Shown: in pieces, positions 1-8,300 of the stretch
Layout of the letters: every line of letters begins with the position of its first letter
How positions within the stretch are numbered: position 1 is the first letter of the stretch
DNA from: a bacterium
Lineage (GTDB): Bacteria; Elusimicrobiota; Elusimicrobia; UBA1565; UBA9628
Direction of reading: 5' to 3'
Assembly (NCBI GenBank): GCA_021796015.1
Contig: JAJYOT010000049.1
Coordinates: forward strand, 1 to 13,335
Length of the DNA: 13,335 bases
Position numbers and translations under genes: made by a program
The notes under the pieces: generated by a model
What the model saw: the letters and a program-made list of their open reading frames with translations, nothing else
Databases searched by the model: none
What the model was told of the DNA's origin: nothing

Positions 1-990
1 AAAGACATTCCTAAATTAGGGACGCGTGCGCAGTATGGAACGCTCGAACTCTTTGCGGGTTTGGCTCAACCAACAAGTCTCCATCTATTTTTTAATCAAG
101 CTTTTTATCTGACAAAGCAATTATGGAAATCCTCTTCCCCTCTTTTAATTCCTGTTGCCCTTCTCGGGTTTTGGTTTGGGTGGAAAAACCCAAAAGAGAA
201 AAATTCAGCCCTCGCCCTGCTGATTGGATTTTTGATTTCAGGACCCGGTTTTCTCTTTCTCTCGCGCATGGAAACCTCTAATTGGATCGCTCAAAGCGCC
301 CTGGAACCAATTTTTATCCCTGCCACCTTCTTTCTGTGCGCCCTCGCCGTTTTAGGGCTTGCGATGATTCGCTCACAACCCTTACGCGTTTTTCTCGCCA
401 CGGGCATGGCCCTGTGGGCTTTTGAGTCGCATTTTCCGCGACTGTCTCATCGCGATGATTTTTCAGCCGAAGACTATGTCGAGGATTTATTTCGCCTTTT
501 GCCGCCCTCCAGCGCGGTTTTAGCCAGGGGAGACACCGCTGTTTTCGGTCTTAAATACAAAGAAGCCTTAGACCCGATGAGCTCTTCCCGTCTCATTCAC
601 TCTGACGTGGATTTAAACCCGACGCAATGGCTTTTTAAAGCTTCCCAAGTCCGATCCGCATTCACTCTCGGCATTTCTTTTTCCGAGCTCAAGTCCCTGG
701 GAATCGCGGCAAACCCCAAAACGCTTTCTCCTTGCGCCCTCATTCAAAAAGTAAGCTCTAGCCCCGGCGAAAAAAGTCCCGAGAGAACCTTTTGGGCCAT
801 GACTGCTTTAAGGCCCGGTTCTCAACTCGGATATTCCAACAGCTACGCTCATGACATCCGCAAGTCTTTCGCCCTCGCGCACTATCAAGATTCGCTTTTA
901 GACGCGCAAAAAGACCCCGCTCTGTCCGATTGGAACGCCCGCTGGGCGGCGGTTTTAGATCCTGAAGATTACCATTTAGTTCTGAAATAA
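1..990 (+). CDS. DUF2723 (TMEM260-like) membrane protein, C-terminal part, 5' truncated by the window edge
   Basis: The reading frame is open from the first base (first residues KDIPKLGTRAQYGTLELFAG), so the gene starts before the window; 329 residues are visible. A TTG codon at 61 is in frame but is not a credible start, because coding similarity continues upstream. About four hydrophobic segments are encoded near nt 133-183, 208-267, 310-370 and 379-432. A soluble C-terminal region of about 180 residues follows. The QYGTL stretch, the GF-ISGPGFLF helix, the 'LEPIFIP' helix and the block AEDYVEDLFRLLPPSSAVLA followed by RGDTAVFGLKY match the arrangement I know from DUF2723 proteins (YGT, GP.F, LERFYLP, LPP..ILF..GDNDTFPLWY). 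DUF2723 proteins are GT-C-like inner-membrane proteins related to TMEM260 O-mannosyltransferases. The bacterial substrate is unknown and the catalytic loop would lie outside the window. The next gene begins 33 bp downstream and may be co-transcribed. Confidence 0.72.
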   Translation, partial: KDIPKLGTRAQYGTLELFAGLAQPTSLHLFFNQAFYLTKQLWKSSSPLLIPVALLGFWFGWKNPKEKNSALALLIGFLISGPGFLFLSRMETSNWIAQSALEPIFIPATFFLCALAVLGLAMIRSQPLRVFLATGMALWAFESHFPRLSHRDDFSAEDYVEDLFRLLPPSSAVLARGDTAVFGLKYKEALDPMSSSRLIHSDVDLNPTQWLFKASQVRSAFTLGISFSELKSLGIAANPKTLSPCALIQKVSSSPGEKSPERTFWAMTALRPGSQLGYSNSYAHDIRKSFALAHYQDSLLDAQKDPALSDWNARWAAVLDPEDYHLVLK

Positions 991-1023
991 TATCCTAATA
1001 CTTTTAAGTCATAGTTCTAAGGA

Positions 1024-2397
1024 ATGAAGCGAAAAAATTTAGACGCCCTATTTGGCGCCTTATTGCTTTTTTTGCCCGCTGTTCAATCACAAGCCGCCTT
1101 TGAGGATGTCTTTTACGACGCAAGAGCGGCCGCGATGGGGGGCGCCATGACCGCAATCCCCGATGACCAAGCAGCTCTTTTTTATAATCCAGCCGCCTTA
1201 GGGCAAACCCGCATTCCAGAAGTTGAAGCCAGCGCTCTCAACCTCAAAAATACGCCCGCGGGAGCCGGCAATCAACAAACGGGAGACGCCCTAGCCGTTC
1301 TTCCGGCCCCTGAAGGCCTCAACGGCTCTTTTGGATTTGCGGGCCTCTATGATCAAAACTCAAGCCTCCCGGAAACAAACCGGGAAATCAAAATGGGATA
1401 CGGGAGCCGCGGGCTTTTCGATACCGGGAATGGAACCTTGGATTTAGGAGGATCTTTGGATTATCTCAACGGAAACGTTCAAGGAGGTTCTCCCATCGGT
1501 CGCGCCGCCGCCGATTTAGGAGCTCTTTATAAATGGGATGATCGCTATTCCATCGGGGCGTCCATTCTCAACCTCGGAGAGCCCACATTCCCTGCGCCCC
1601 AAGGCTTGACGGACATGGCCCCAACCACCCTGCGCGCGGGATTTTCGGAATCATTGTCCGGATATACGGTCGGCATCGACGGCGTCCACCAAAGCGCGAC
1701 CTCTCTTATCCCTGCTCTCAACTATGCCGCTCTTGGCATGGAACGCTGGTTTCCAACTGCGGAATATGGTTCCATCGCCGCACGGGCGGGGCTCAATATG
1801 GGAAATCTAAACAAGAGTTTCAGCGCCGGAATCGGCTGGCGAATCATGGGAGCCGAAGTTGATTATGCGCTTTTACTCCCGATGTCGGGCGCCACCGGAA
1901 CCAGCGACGCCATTTCATTAAGTTTCCGCTTTGGGGCTTCCGACCCTCAAGCGGAATTTGAACGCATCCTAAGAGAAGAAATCGCTTATCGCAAGAAACT
2001 CTCCACGGCGCTTCAGGCCAGCCAAATTCATCAATGGGAATTAGATGATGAGCTTAAAAATCTCAAAGATCAGCTTGAGACCATCAAATCCCAACTAGCG
2101 GATAAAACCCTTTCTGAAAAGGAAGCAAGATCCAAGCTCAGAAACCTTGAAGAACATCTCCAAGAGGAAGCGAAAAAAGCGGAACTTTTAAGAGAAGCCC
2201 GTAAAAAAGCGGCCAAGATGAGCGAACAAGAAAAATTCACAAGAGACTGGAACGCCTACAGAAAGCTTAAGCTCAACGGAGCTCCGGACACAATTTTGAT
2301 TCGCACGGTCAAGGAAATCTTACGCGCCTATAAAAATAAGCCCGTTGACCTTGCCCCTGCCAATCGGGAACTATTGCGTCTCATCAACGGGAAATAA
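1024..2397 (+). CDS. PorV/PorQ-family outer-membrane beta-barrel protein with C-terminal coiled-coil tail
   Basis: 457 residues. An N-terminal signal peptide (about 1-24, KRK n-region, hydrophobic core, SQA-A cleavage site) supports the ATG at 1024. The only Shine-Dalgarno-like string (aagga, 1019-1023) touches the start codon, which is unusually close. Residues 25-65 carry the family signature: ARAAAMGGAMTAIPDDQAAL followed by FYNPAAL. This is the AMGGA..A..DD..A.YYNPAGL pattern of PorV/PorQ/UPF0164 proteins. Alternating glycine/aromatic beta-strand sequence runs to about residue 305, ending FRFGA as expected for the last strand. Residues 309-400 are then strongly charged and heptad-like (Glu/Lys/Leu rich), predicting a long coiled coil, followed by a basic helical end (401-457). 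The family comprises outer-membrane barrels; PorV itself is the shuttle of type IX secretion. The long coiled coil is not part of the usual fold. Its role as a periplasmic spacer or scaffold is my inference. Confidence 0.85.
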   Translation: MKRKNLDALFGALLLFLPAVQSQAAFEDVFYDARAAAMGGAMTAIPDDQAALFYNPAALGQTRIPEVEASALNLKNTPAGAGNQQTGDALAVLPAPEGLNGSFGFAGLYDQNSSLPETNREIKMGYGSRGLFDTGNGTLDLGGSLDYLNGNVQGGSPIGRAAADLGALYKWDDRYSIGASILNLGEPTFPAPQGLTDMAPTTLRAGFSESLSGYTVGIDGVHQSATSLIPALNYAALGMERWFPTAEYGSIAARAGLNMGNLNKSFSAGIGWRIMGAEVDYALLLPMSGATGTSDAISLSFRFGASDPQAEFERILREEIAYRKKLSTALQASQIHQWELDDELKNLKDQLETIKSQLADKTLSEKEARSKLRNLEEHLQEEAKKAELLREARKKAAKMSEQEKFTRDWNAYRKLKLNGAPDTILIRTVKEILRAYKNKPVDLAPANRELLRLINGK

Positions 2398-2423
2398 AAG
2401 GGGCCGCCTTGAAGCGGCCCCTT
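2396..2423 (-). terminator. Intrinsic terminator downstream of the SWIB gene, in a convergent gap
   Basis: A perfect 8-bp GC stem (GGGGCCGC at 2400-2407, GCGGCCCC at 2414-2421) surrounds a 6-base loop and extends by two A:T pairs to 2398-2423. Read on the minus strand, the hairpin is followed by TTTTATTT (2399 downwards), a good U-tract, so it should end the SWIB transcript. On the plus strand the following bases (ttgagc) are not T-rich, so it is a weaker stop for the coiled-coil barrel gene, although the hairpin sits immediately after that gene's stop codon. Confidence 0.85.
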
Positions 2424-2440
2424 GAGCAACCGACTCCGTT

Positions 2441-2698
2441 TTAGCTGAGGTGTTTGCTGACAAGTTTAGTCATCTCAAACATATTGACGGAAGATTTCCC
2501 GCCGAAAACGGCTTTCAGCTTATCGTCCGCGTTAATCTGACGCCTATTTTTCTTATCTTGAAGGTCCTGCTTTTTGATATACGCCCACAATTTCTTAACC
2601 ACCTCGGTCCGGGGAAGGGCCTTGGAACCGACAATTTGGGCCAATTCGGAACTCGGGGTCAATTCTTTCATGAAGGCGGCATTCGCTTTTTTAACCAT
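2441..2698 (-). CDS. Small SWIB/MDM2-domain protein
   Basis: 85 residues starting MVKKANAAFMKELTPSSELA. The frame stays open upstream to 2803, but I chose the ATG at 2698-2696 because a textbook Shine-Dalgarno AAGGAG (2710-2705) lies 6 bases before it and the SWIB domain begins just after. Almost the whole protein is one SWIB domain. SSELAQIVG, LPRTEVVKKLWAYIKK, a Lys/Arg-rich turn, the IN.DDKLKAVFGG block and SVNMFEMTKLVSKHL follow the family consensus closely. SWIB domains occur in eukaryotic SWI/SNF complexes (BAF60) and MDM2. In bacteria they occur as short stand-alone proteins or fused to topoisomerase I in chlamydiae. The protein is very basic and lacks a signal peptide, so a cytoplasmic nucleoid or chromatin-related role is plausible, but none is demonstrated for solo bacterial forms. 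It is monocistronic, with its own promoter and terminator visible. Confidence 0.93.
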   Translation of the reverse strand: MVKKANAAFMKELTPSSELAQIVGSKALPRTEVVKKLWAYIKKQDLQDKKNRRQINADDKLKAVFGGKSSVNMFEMTKLVSKHLS

Positions 2699-2704
2699 GA
2701 TTTT

Positions 2705-2710
2705 CTCCTT
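2705..2710 (-). promoter_or_regulatory. Ribosome binding site fixing the SWIB start
   Basis: AAGGAG on the minus strand, 6 bases before the ATG at 2698-2696. It decides for the 85-residue product over a 120-residue reading from 2803, whose extra N-terminal residues have no SWIB similarity. Confidence 0.8.
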
Positions 2711-2743
2711 GTTGCGTGGTGATTCAAATAAGTCCAGAGCTTT

Positions 2744-2772
2744 ATTGTGACTGTTTTCCCGCCCCGCGTCAA
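2744..2772 (-). promoter_or_regulatory. Candidate sigma70-type promoter for the SWIB gene
   Basis: On the minus strand, TTGACG (2772-2767; 5 of 6 match to TTGACA) is separated by exactly 17 bases from CACAAT (2749-2744; 4 of 6 match to TATAAT). Transcription would begin near 2737, giving a leader of about 39 nt that contains the Shine-Dalgarno site. The -10 is imperfect, so this is a candidate by spacing and consensus only. Confidence 0.42.
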
Positions 2773-2842
2773 GCCCCGTCCAACTATTTGACATTGTGTC
2801 CAAATATATGCCAGTCTTGCGGTAAGAGAGTCTCAGACTCCC

Positions 2843-2848
2843 AAGGAG
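2843..2848 (+). promoter_or_regulatory. Ribosome binding site fixing the S8 protease start
   Basis: AAGGAG ends 5 bases before the ATG at 2854. It selects the start that gives a clean signal peptide (MSKKIALFVLLSLIGI) over the longer in-frame opening from about 2716, whose extra 46 residues are Cys/Pro rich and unlike the family. Confidence 0.8.
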
Positions 2849-2853
2849 ACGCC

Positions 2854-4140
2854 ATGTCTAAGAAGATCGCATTGTTTGTCCTTTTGAGCCTCATCGGAAT
2901 TTCATTCCCTCATCGCTCGGCTTTCGCGAGTTCAGCCCAGGCTGGATACGCCCGAATGATTCTCACCTTTCGCCAAAGCGCAAGCCCTGAAGAGAGGCGA
3001 CAACTCATTTCCTCTATTAAAGGCGCTGTTTTAGTCCAAAACCTTGAGGGTTTTAATATCGCGATTATTGAGATTCCTAAAACCCGTTCTCTCTCGATCA
3101 TGGAAGAAGCCAAAAGCTCTCCTGCCTTGAAAGCCGCGGAAAAAGATTTCCGCATCAACTGGATTAAAGATGTTGACGGAGAGCCTTCCCTTTCTTCTTC
3201 TTTTGAACAGGCGCAAAATATGATGAAGGACGCGAGTTTTCATTGGCCCTGGGGCAAGCGCCAACCTTCAGTTCCCGGTATTCACTGGAACATTCGCCGC
3301 CTCAAAGCGCCACAAGCCTGGGTCAAGACCCAAGGAAACGGAGTCAAAGTCGCAATTATTGATACCGGCGTTGATTGCTCTCACCCTGATCTTAAGTGCA
3401 GTTTAATTGATGGCGCCAATATGACCAAGCCCCAAACCCCTCCCATGGATGACAACGGACACGGCACCCATGTCGCCGGCATCATTGCCGGACAAGGAAA
3501 AGACGGTGGGGTTTTCGGCGTAGCCCCCCAGGTCACCCTTATGCCCGTAAAAGTTCTTAACGCCGACGGCTCTGGAAACCTCTCGGATGTGGTCAGTGGA
3601 ATTTATTGGGCCATGACTCATGGGGCCCAGGTCATCAATATGTCTTTGGGTGCCCCCACTCCCGCAACCGCCCTTGAAGAAGCCGTTCACAAGGCCTACC
3701 AGGCCGGAGTCGTCATCGTCGCCGCCGCCGGAAATGACGGACAGAACGCCTCCCGAAGCGGAGAAACCAGCACGGTTGATTATCCCGGGGCTTATCCCTG
3801 GGTGATTGCAGTCGCGGCCTCTGACCGAAAAAATCATATCGCCCCTTTCTCCAGCTTCGGCCCGGCCGTGGATATCACTGCTCCCGGAGACAATATTTTA
3901 TCCACCGTCCCTAATGGCTATGAGAAGATGTCGGGAACCTCGATGGCCAGCCCCCATATCGCCGGAGTCGCGGCGCTGGCGATTGCTTCCGGAGACGCGG
4001 GGCCTGATTCAGTTAAAGCGGCTCTCAACAATTCCGCTTCTCTTTTGTGTCCAAAAAGCATTTTTAGAGGCCGTCAATGCGCCCCCGCAACCGATGAGGG
4101 TCACGGACTTCCGAACGCCTCAAAAATCGTCGGACTCTAG
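2854..4140 (+). CDS. Secreted subtilisin-like serine protease (peptidase family S8)
   Basis: 428 residues. A signal peptide (about 1-26, KK n-region, hydrophobic core, SAFA cleavage context) is followed by an inhibitor_I9-like prodomain (about 32-105), which normally folds the protease and is then removed. The S8 catalytic domain spans about 145-425. The catalytic triad is visible: Asp170 in VAIIDTGVD, His203 in NGHGTHVAG and Ser363 in GTSMASPH. The oxyanion-hole Asn294 lies in AAAGNDG. Four cysteines in the mature part (175, 182, 399, 409) are spaced for two possible disulfides. All key residues are intact, so the enzyme should be active against proteins outside the cytoplasm. There is no C-terminal sorting domain; the protein ends just after the catalytic fold, in contrast to the metallopeptidase encoded opposite. 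It converges on the PorV-like gene with only 6 bp between stop codons. Confidence 0.95.
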   Translation: MSKKIALFVLLSLIGISFPHRSAFASSAQAGYARMILTFRQSASPEERRQLISSIKGAVLVQNLEGFNIAIIEIPKTRSLSIMEEAKSSPALKAAEKDFRINWIKDVDGEPSLSSSFEQAQNMMKDASFHWPWGKRQPSVPGIHWNIRRLKAPQAWVKTQGNGVKVAIIDTGVDCSHPDLKCSLIDGANMTKPQTPPMDDNGHGTHVAGIIAGQGKDGGVFGVAPQVTLMPVKVLNADGSGNLSDVVSGIYWAMTHGAQVINMSLGAPTPATALEEAVHKAYQAGVVIVAAAGNDGQNASRSGETSTVDYPGAYPWVIAVAASDRKNHIAPFSSFGPAVDITAPGDNILSTVPNGYEKMSGTSMASPHIAGVAALAIASGDAGPDSVKAALNNSASLLCPKSIFRGRQCAPATDEGHGLPNASKIVGL

Positions 4141-4146
4141 GGTTCG

Positions 4147-5286
4147 TTAATAAATCATCCAGCCGGGAAGAACGTTCGGCTTTGAATTTTGAGGAGTAGC
4201 GCCGGGGTTGGTGATGATGGGCTGTTCTTCCAAATTCTGAAGCGGAGAGACATTGCCTCCGGCATTTTGATTGAGCTTTTTTGTATGACTCTCGCCAGGA
4301 CGGATTTCCCCGCCAAAACGGTAGCTCAAAGTCACGCGCTGAAGATCGTTAAAGCCGTTAGTGGCCAAGGCCCAGGCATAGTCGAGATAAATACGGGATT
4401 TCCAATGGAGGCCAAACCCCGCGGTAACCCCCATTGAAGTTTGGATAAATTGATATCCTGCCCTAAATGCGACGATGTCCATCAAATCATACTCCGCTCC
4501 GGCGTCTACAGAATACATCCTTTCTTGGGCCACATAAATGGAGTCCATGGACAAGGTATAGTTGTCTCCATCAGGGACATTCCCTTGATACGCAAGGCCC
4601 GCTCTTAGAATGGTCGGAATTGGATCGGCATAGCCCCCATAATTGAGACTGCCCCCGATATTGTTGGCGGAAAGGCCCAGGGAAACTCCCTCATCTGGGA
4701 TATCGGCCAAATAGCCGATTGACCCGGAAAAAGTCTGGGCGGAATAAGCCTGAACAAGACTCGAATGAAGGTATTCTCCCTCAATTCCAATAAACTGATT
4801 GACGCGATGTTCGTAATCTCCCAAATCCAAGGAACTTTTGGCCAAGCGCTCGGAATACCCGACTCGCGCCACGATGTCGGATCCGGCGTTAAGAGACTGA
4901 GACGACTGAAATGAACCATTGGGATTAGTATTATTGACGTCAATAGTCCCATTTTGGGCCACAACCAAACTTGCCCCGATACTCGCGTCCCCGTTCCCAA
5001 AAATTCCCTTAAAAGAAATGGGGGCCGCGTAGTCAAGATCTTCGTAGTTGTTATCAACCAGCCCCCCCATGAAAGTCGCGTCCACTTCTTGACTGTTTAA
5101 GCGGCTTAAGCCCGCAGGGTTATAATAGAGAGCGGAAGCGTCGTTTGAAATAGCGGTAAAAGCGCCGCCCATGCCGAGAGCGCGGCTTCCCAAGGGCTCT
5201 TGTAAAATAGGCGCAGCCGTCACCCCAGGCCCGTATTGAGCCTGGGCGAAAGAAGCAAAACCGAGAAGCAGCCCTAAAAGAAACAT
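4147..5286 (-). CDS. PorV/PorQ-family outer-membrane beta-barrel protein, last gene of the protease operon
   Basis: 379 residues. The signal peptide is short and hydrophobic (about 1-16, FAQA-Q cleavage site) but has no Lys or Arg in its n-region. No earlier start is possible: an in-frame TAA lies four codons upstream of the ATG. A modest AAGAG lies 6 bases before the ATG. The family signature is clear at about 34-60: SRALGMGGAFTAISNDASAL followed by YYNPAGLS. Beta-strand sequence continues to about residue 325, ending LSYRFGG. A polar Pro/Asn/Gln-rich tail (about 327-379) follows and is probably disordered. PorV in Bacteroidota binds C-terminal domains of type IX cargo at the outer membrane and hands them on for attachment; PorQ is related. 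The gene lies 17 bp after a metallopeptidase with a FlgD-Ig/T9SS-like C-terminus. I infer that it may serve that protease, although a general transport or structural barrel is also possible. Confidence 0.87.
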   Translation of the reverse strand: MFLLGLLLGFASFAQAQYGPGVTAAPILQEPLGSRALGMGGAFTAISNDASALYYNPAGLSRLNSQEVDATFMGGLVDNNYEDLDYAAPISFKGIFGNGDASIGASLVVAQNGTIDVNNTNPNGSFQSSQSLNAGSDIVARVGYSERLAKSSLDLGDYEHRVNQFIGIEGEYLHSSLVQAYSAQTFSGSIGYLADIPDEGVSLGLSANNIGGSLNYGGYADPIPTILRAGLAYQGNVPDGDNYTLSMDSIYVAQERMYSVDAGAEYDLMDIVAFRAGYQFIQTSMGVTAGFGLHWKSRIYLDYAWALATNGFNDLQRVTLSYRFGGEIRPGESHTKKLNQNAGGNVSPLQNLEEQPIITNPGATPQNSKPNVLPGWMIY

Positions 5287-5303
5287 GATTAACTCTTAAC
5301 CTT

Positions 5304-8300
5304 TTATTTCACGACTGCCACCTTTAAAATCTTGGATAACCCGGGCCCCGCAACCCGGACCAGATAAATGCCGCTGGCCACGGTAAAGCCACGCAAATTT
5401 TTCCCGTTCCAATTAACCGAACCGCTTCCGGCAGAGACGTTTCCCTCAAACAAGGTCGCAACTTCCTCGCCATTCATCGTGTAGGCCTTAATACTCACAT
5501 TTCCCGCTTGCTGAATTTGATATTTAATCGTCGCTTCCTGACCTTTGAGGGGATTAAAAATATTATTCCAAGCCGAGGCATCAGTCTGGGAAGCCCCTAA
5601 ATTCAAAGGCCCCGACAGCCCCATACTGACCGTGCTGCCGTAAACATCATACCCAAAGACTTCCAAATAGACGGTTCCGACCGCGGGGAACCGGGTAGAA
5701 AAATTATTTTGAATCTGGACGGAACCGGAAATTTGCCCATTGGTATCCGTTGAAGAAATCAAGGTTAAATAATTAGAAGGCGAAACAGGGGAGGTCTGCG
5801 TGCCAGCAAGAATGTTCTGGGATTGATCTCTCAGTTGCGCATAGGCAAAGAAATATTGCGGAGTTTGTAAATGCACTTCCGATCCTAGTTGCGAAGCACT
5901 GACATTGGAGGCGATAGTCACTTGAAAACTAATCAGGTCTTGGTTGACGGCCGCGCTCACGACATTGGCGGATAAGGCGTTGATTTGCGGGAAACTGAAA
6001 TCCAAGGTATAGGGATTTAAGGAACTAGCTCCGCTGACAGAATCTGAACCATCGTTTCCCCCGGTCACGTCCAAGAAAAATCTTCCGCCGGAAGAAGTAT
6101 AGCTTAACTGAATGCTTGAAGCCGTCACCTCGCAGTCATTAACCATGCAGTAACCGTCCAGCGTGTTAAGCCCATTAAAGCTCGGAGCGACAGTCGTGAT
6201 AATATCATGATTTGAGTCTAAAAGAGTCATTTGATAACCCTTATAATATCCGGGATTAGCCGTCGAGGATGACAGATAAAGGGTAATATTGATGGGTCCT
6301 GGAGCGGCCGCGAAAGTGTAAAAGTCTTGTTCTCCGGCGGGATAAAGAGTGGCGGTCACCGTTGACATCGTGCTGACGTCTAAAGCCGTCCCAAAACCGC
6401 TATTACAGTACGGGTCATTAGAGTTAACTTGAGGATAAGAGCAAAGACTAATTCCATGATCCTGGAAAGAAGCGAGGATGTCTGAAGCTATATTAGAGGC
6501 AGAGGTAAAACTACACGCGGGAGCAAGTCCCATGGAATTAGCATCTAAAAGAGCTTGCTCCATTTCCTCGAAACTCTCCGGAAAAAAGAGAAGCGCATTC
6601 ATTTCCAGCTGGCTGATGCAGTTAATGGCAGGACAATTGAGCTGATTGCTGGGACTTGAGGGCGGGGTTGAAAGCTCCGCGGCCGTGCAAGCCCCGTCTC
6701 TGGCAATTTCTTTTCCCCGAATTTCCCACATGGATTGACTGAAAAATTCTCCGTCGCAGTGAATTTCTCCTTCCCAGGTCGCGCTGGAATAAACCGCCGG
6801 CTGAACGTTTCGACAACTGTCAACCATGCCGCCAAAAGCCGAACACCCGTTGTTTGAATCCGTGCTGGATCCGCACAAGTTGCGCACCGGGCCGTTAGCA
6901 GGGGTCTCTCCATTAACGTAATAGCCAATCCCAGGATCATTAAGAGAATTGGCGGACCAAAAATCAGCGTTCCCTTCTGAAATCGCGCCCGATTGGCCAA
7001 AGTTAGTGATTGGCCAAATCTTTTGAACCAAATAATGCGTGAGTTCGTGATGGGGAACAGTGGCGTCATCGGTCATGATGTCAAGAGGAGGATTGATGGG
7101 CTGTCCGCCGTCGCCAAACCACACGTTATCATCCTGGGGGTCATAAAAAGCGTTGGTCATGTTGGGACCAAAAAACGCCAAAGCCGAAGCCCTGCCGCTG
7201 AGAAATTCAGAGCTTAAAGTCGGGCCAAGGACTTGACTAAAAAAATCATGTTGGAGATTTAAATGATAATAAAGGCTCAACTCCCCTTCCATGCCGGAGG
7301 GCGTCATCGTGGAAGCCCAGATGACATTGTTGTTGGCCCCCGTAACGGTGGGATTAGACAAGACCAAATAGCTGGAAGACACAATAGAGTATGAATCTCC
7401 TCCGGGACTTGCGGGTTGTTCCGCTAGTAAGACACTATCGGAATTGCCGACCGATATCGTGCCATTAAAGGACGTGACTCTGGACGGAGTTAGATTTCCC
7501 ACATAGCTGGCGACGAGATTCCCATTAGAATCTAAAATCAAGAGCTCATCATCCGTCACAATCCCAAAATTCTCGCCCGTGGCGCTAGTCAAACTGGCCC
7601 CCACATTAAGGCTAGAAAAAACTGGGAGAAAACCGACCGCATTTAAAGCGAGCGGAATGTTAATTGTTTGGCTTGAGATAATGCCGCCGGGAGTTGAGGC
7701 CGGAGAAGGACCGTAAGAAATGCTCTCTGGAATGTCATTCCAAGCTCCGCCCTCATTGACATACCAGGCATTGGCTCCAAAATAACTCGAGACATTAATA
7801 TTTTGCCCCTGGAGCATCGTAAAAACCTCTCCATTTTGAGCGGAAGAATAATTGCCGCTTTGATCGGTCGTGGTTCGGTAAGAAGATCCGCCTACATAAA
7901 CCCATTCATTTTCAAAAGGCCGGGTCGCGAAACAGGGCGGAACGACACCGGAACAAGCCGGGTTTTGAAGTTGCTGTTGCGGATCAACATCAAAAACCAT
8001 CCCCTGGACGTTTCCGGAAAAACCGGCGGATTCAAAAACATCGTAGCGCAAAAGAATTTGTCCAGTCTTGGCATCCACATAATATCGCCACAAATGCTGG
8101 GGTTTTCTCACTAAAAATCTCCACGCTAAGTGAGGAGCGCCGGTCGCTAAGTCTGGAAATATGACCAAGGTCGGCGTCACGGGATTACCGCCTGAGTCCT
8201 GAAAGACGGTCTGGGCGGCCTGAGAAGAGGGAATGCTGGGCGAGGTATTGATTTGAATATTGGGCAAAAAATTGGAATCAAGCCTTAGGACCGCGCCCAC

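Noticed and set aside
2441..2803. A longer 120-residue version of the SWIB protein starting at 2803
   Set aside because: The extra 35 residues have no SWIB similarity, and the strong AAGGAG six bases before the ATG at 2698 marks the real start.
2788..2810. TTGACA (2788-2793) with TATATG (2805-2810) as a promoter for the S8 protease
   Set aside because: The spacer is only 11 bp, too short for sigma70, and no better -10 lies 16-18 bp from the TTGACA.
2716..2853. An N-terminal extension of the S8 protease
   Set aside because: It would bury the signal peptide 46 residues inside the protein and overlap the SWIB promoter region; the AAGGAG at 2843-2848 serves the ATG at 2854.
3403..3837. 144-residue open frame antisense to the S8 protease
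   Set aside because: Glycine-rich shadow of the conserved catalytic domain on the plus strand; no ribosome site or recognisable family.
4605..5057. 150-residue open frame in another frame inside the second PorV-like gene
   Set aside because: Composition (Trp, Pro, Ile runs) is typical of a frame shadow; the PorV-like frame has signature motifs.
6599..7069. 156-residue open frame in another minus-strand frame inside the metallopeptidase gene
   Set aside because: It lies across the zinc-binding region of the real gene and its translation shows no domain-like features.
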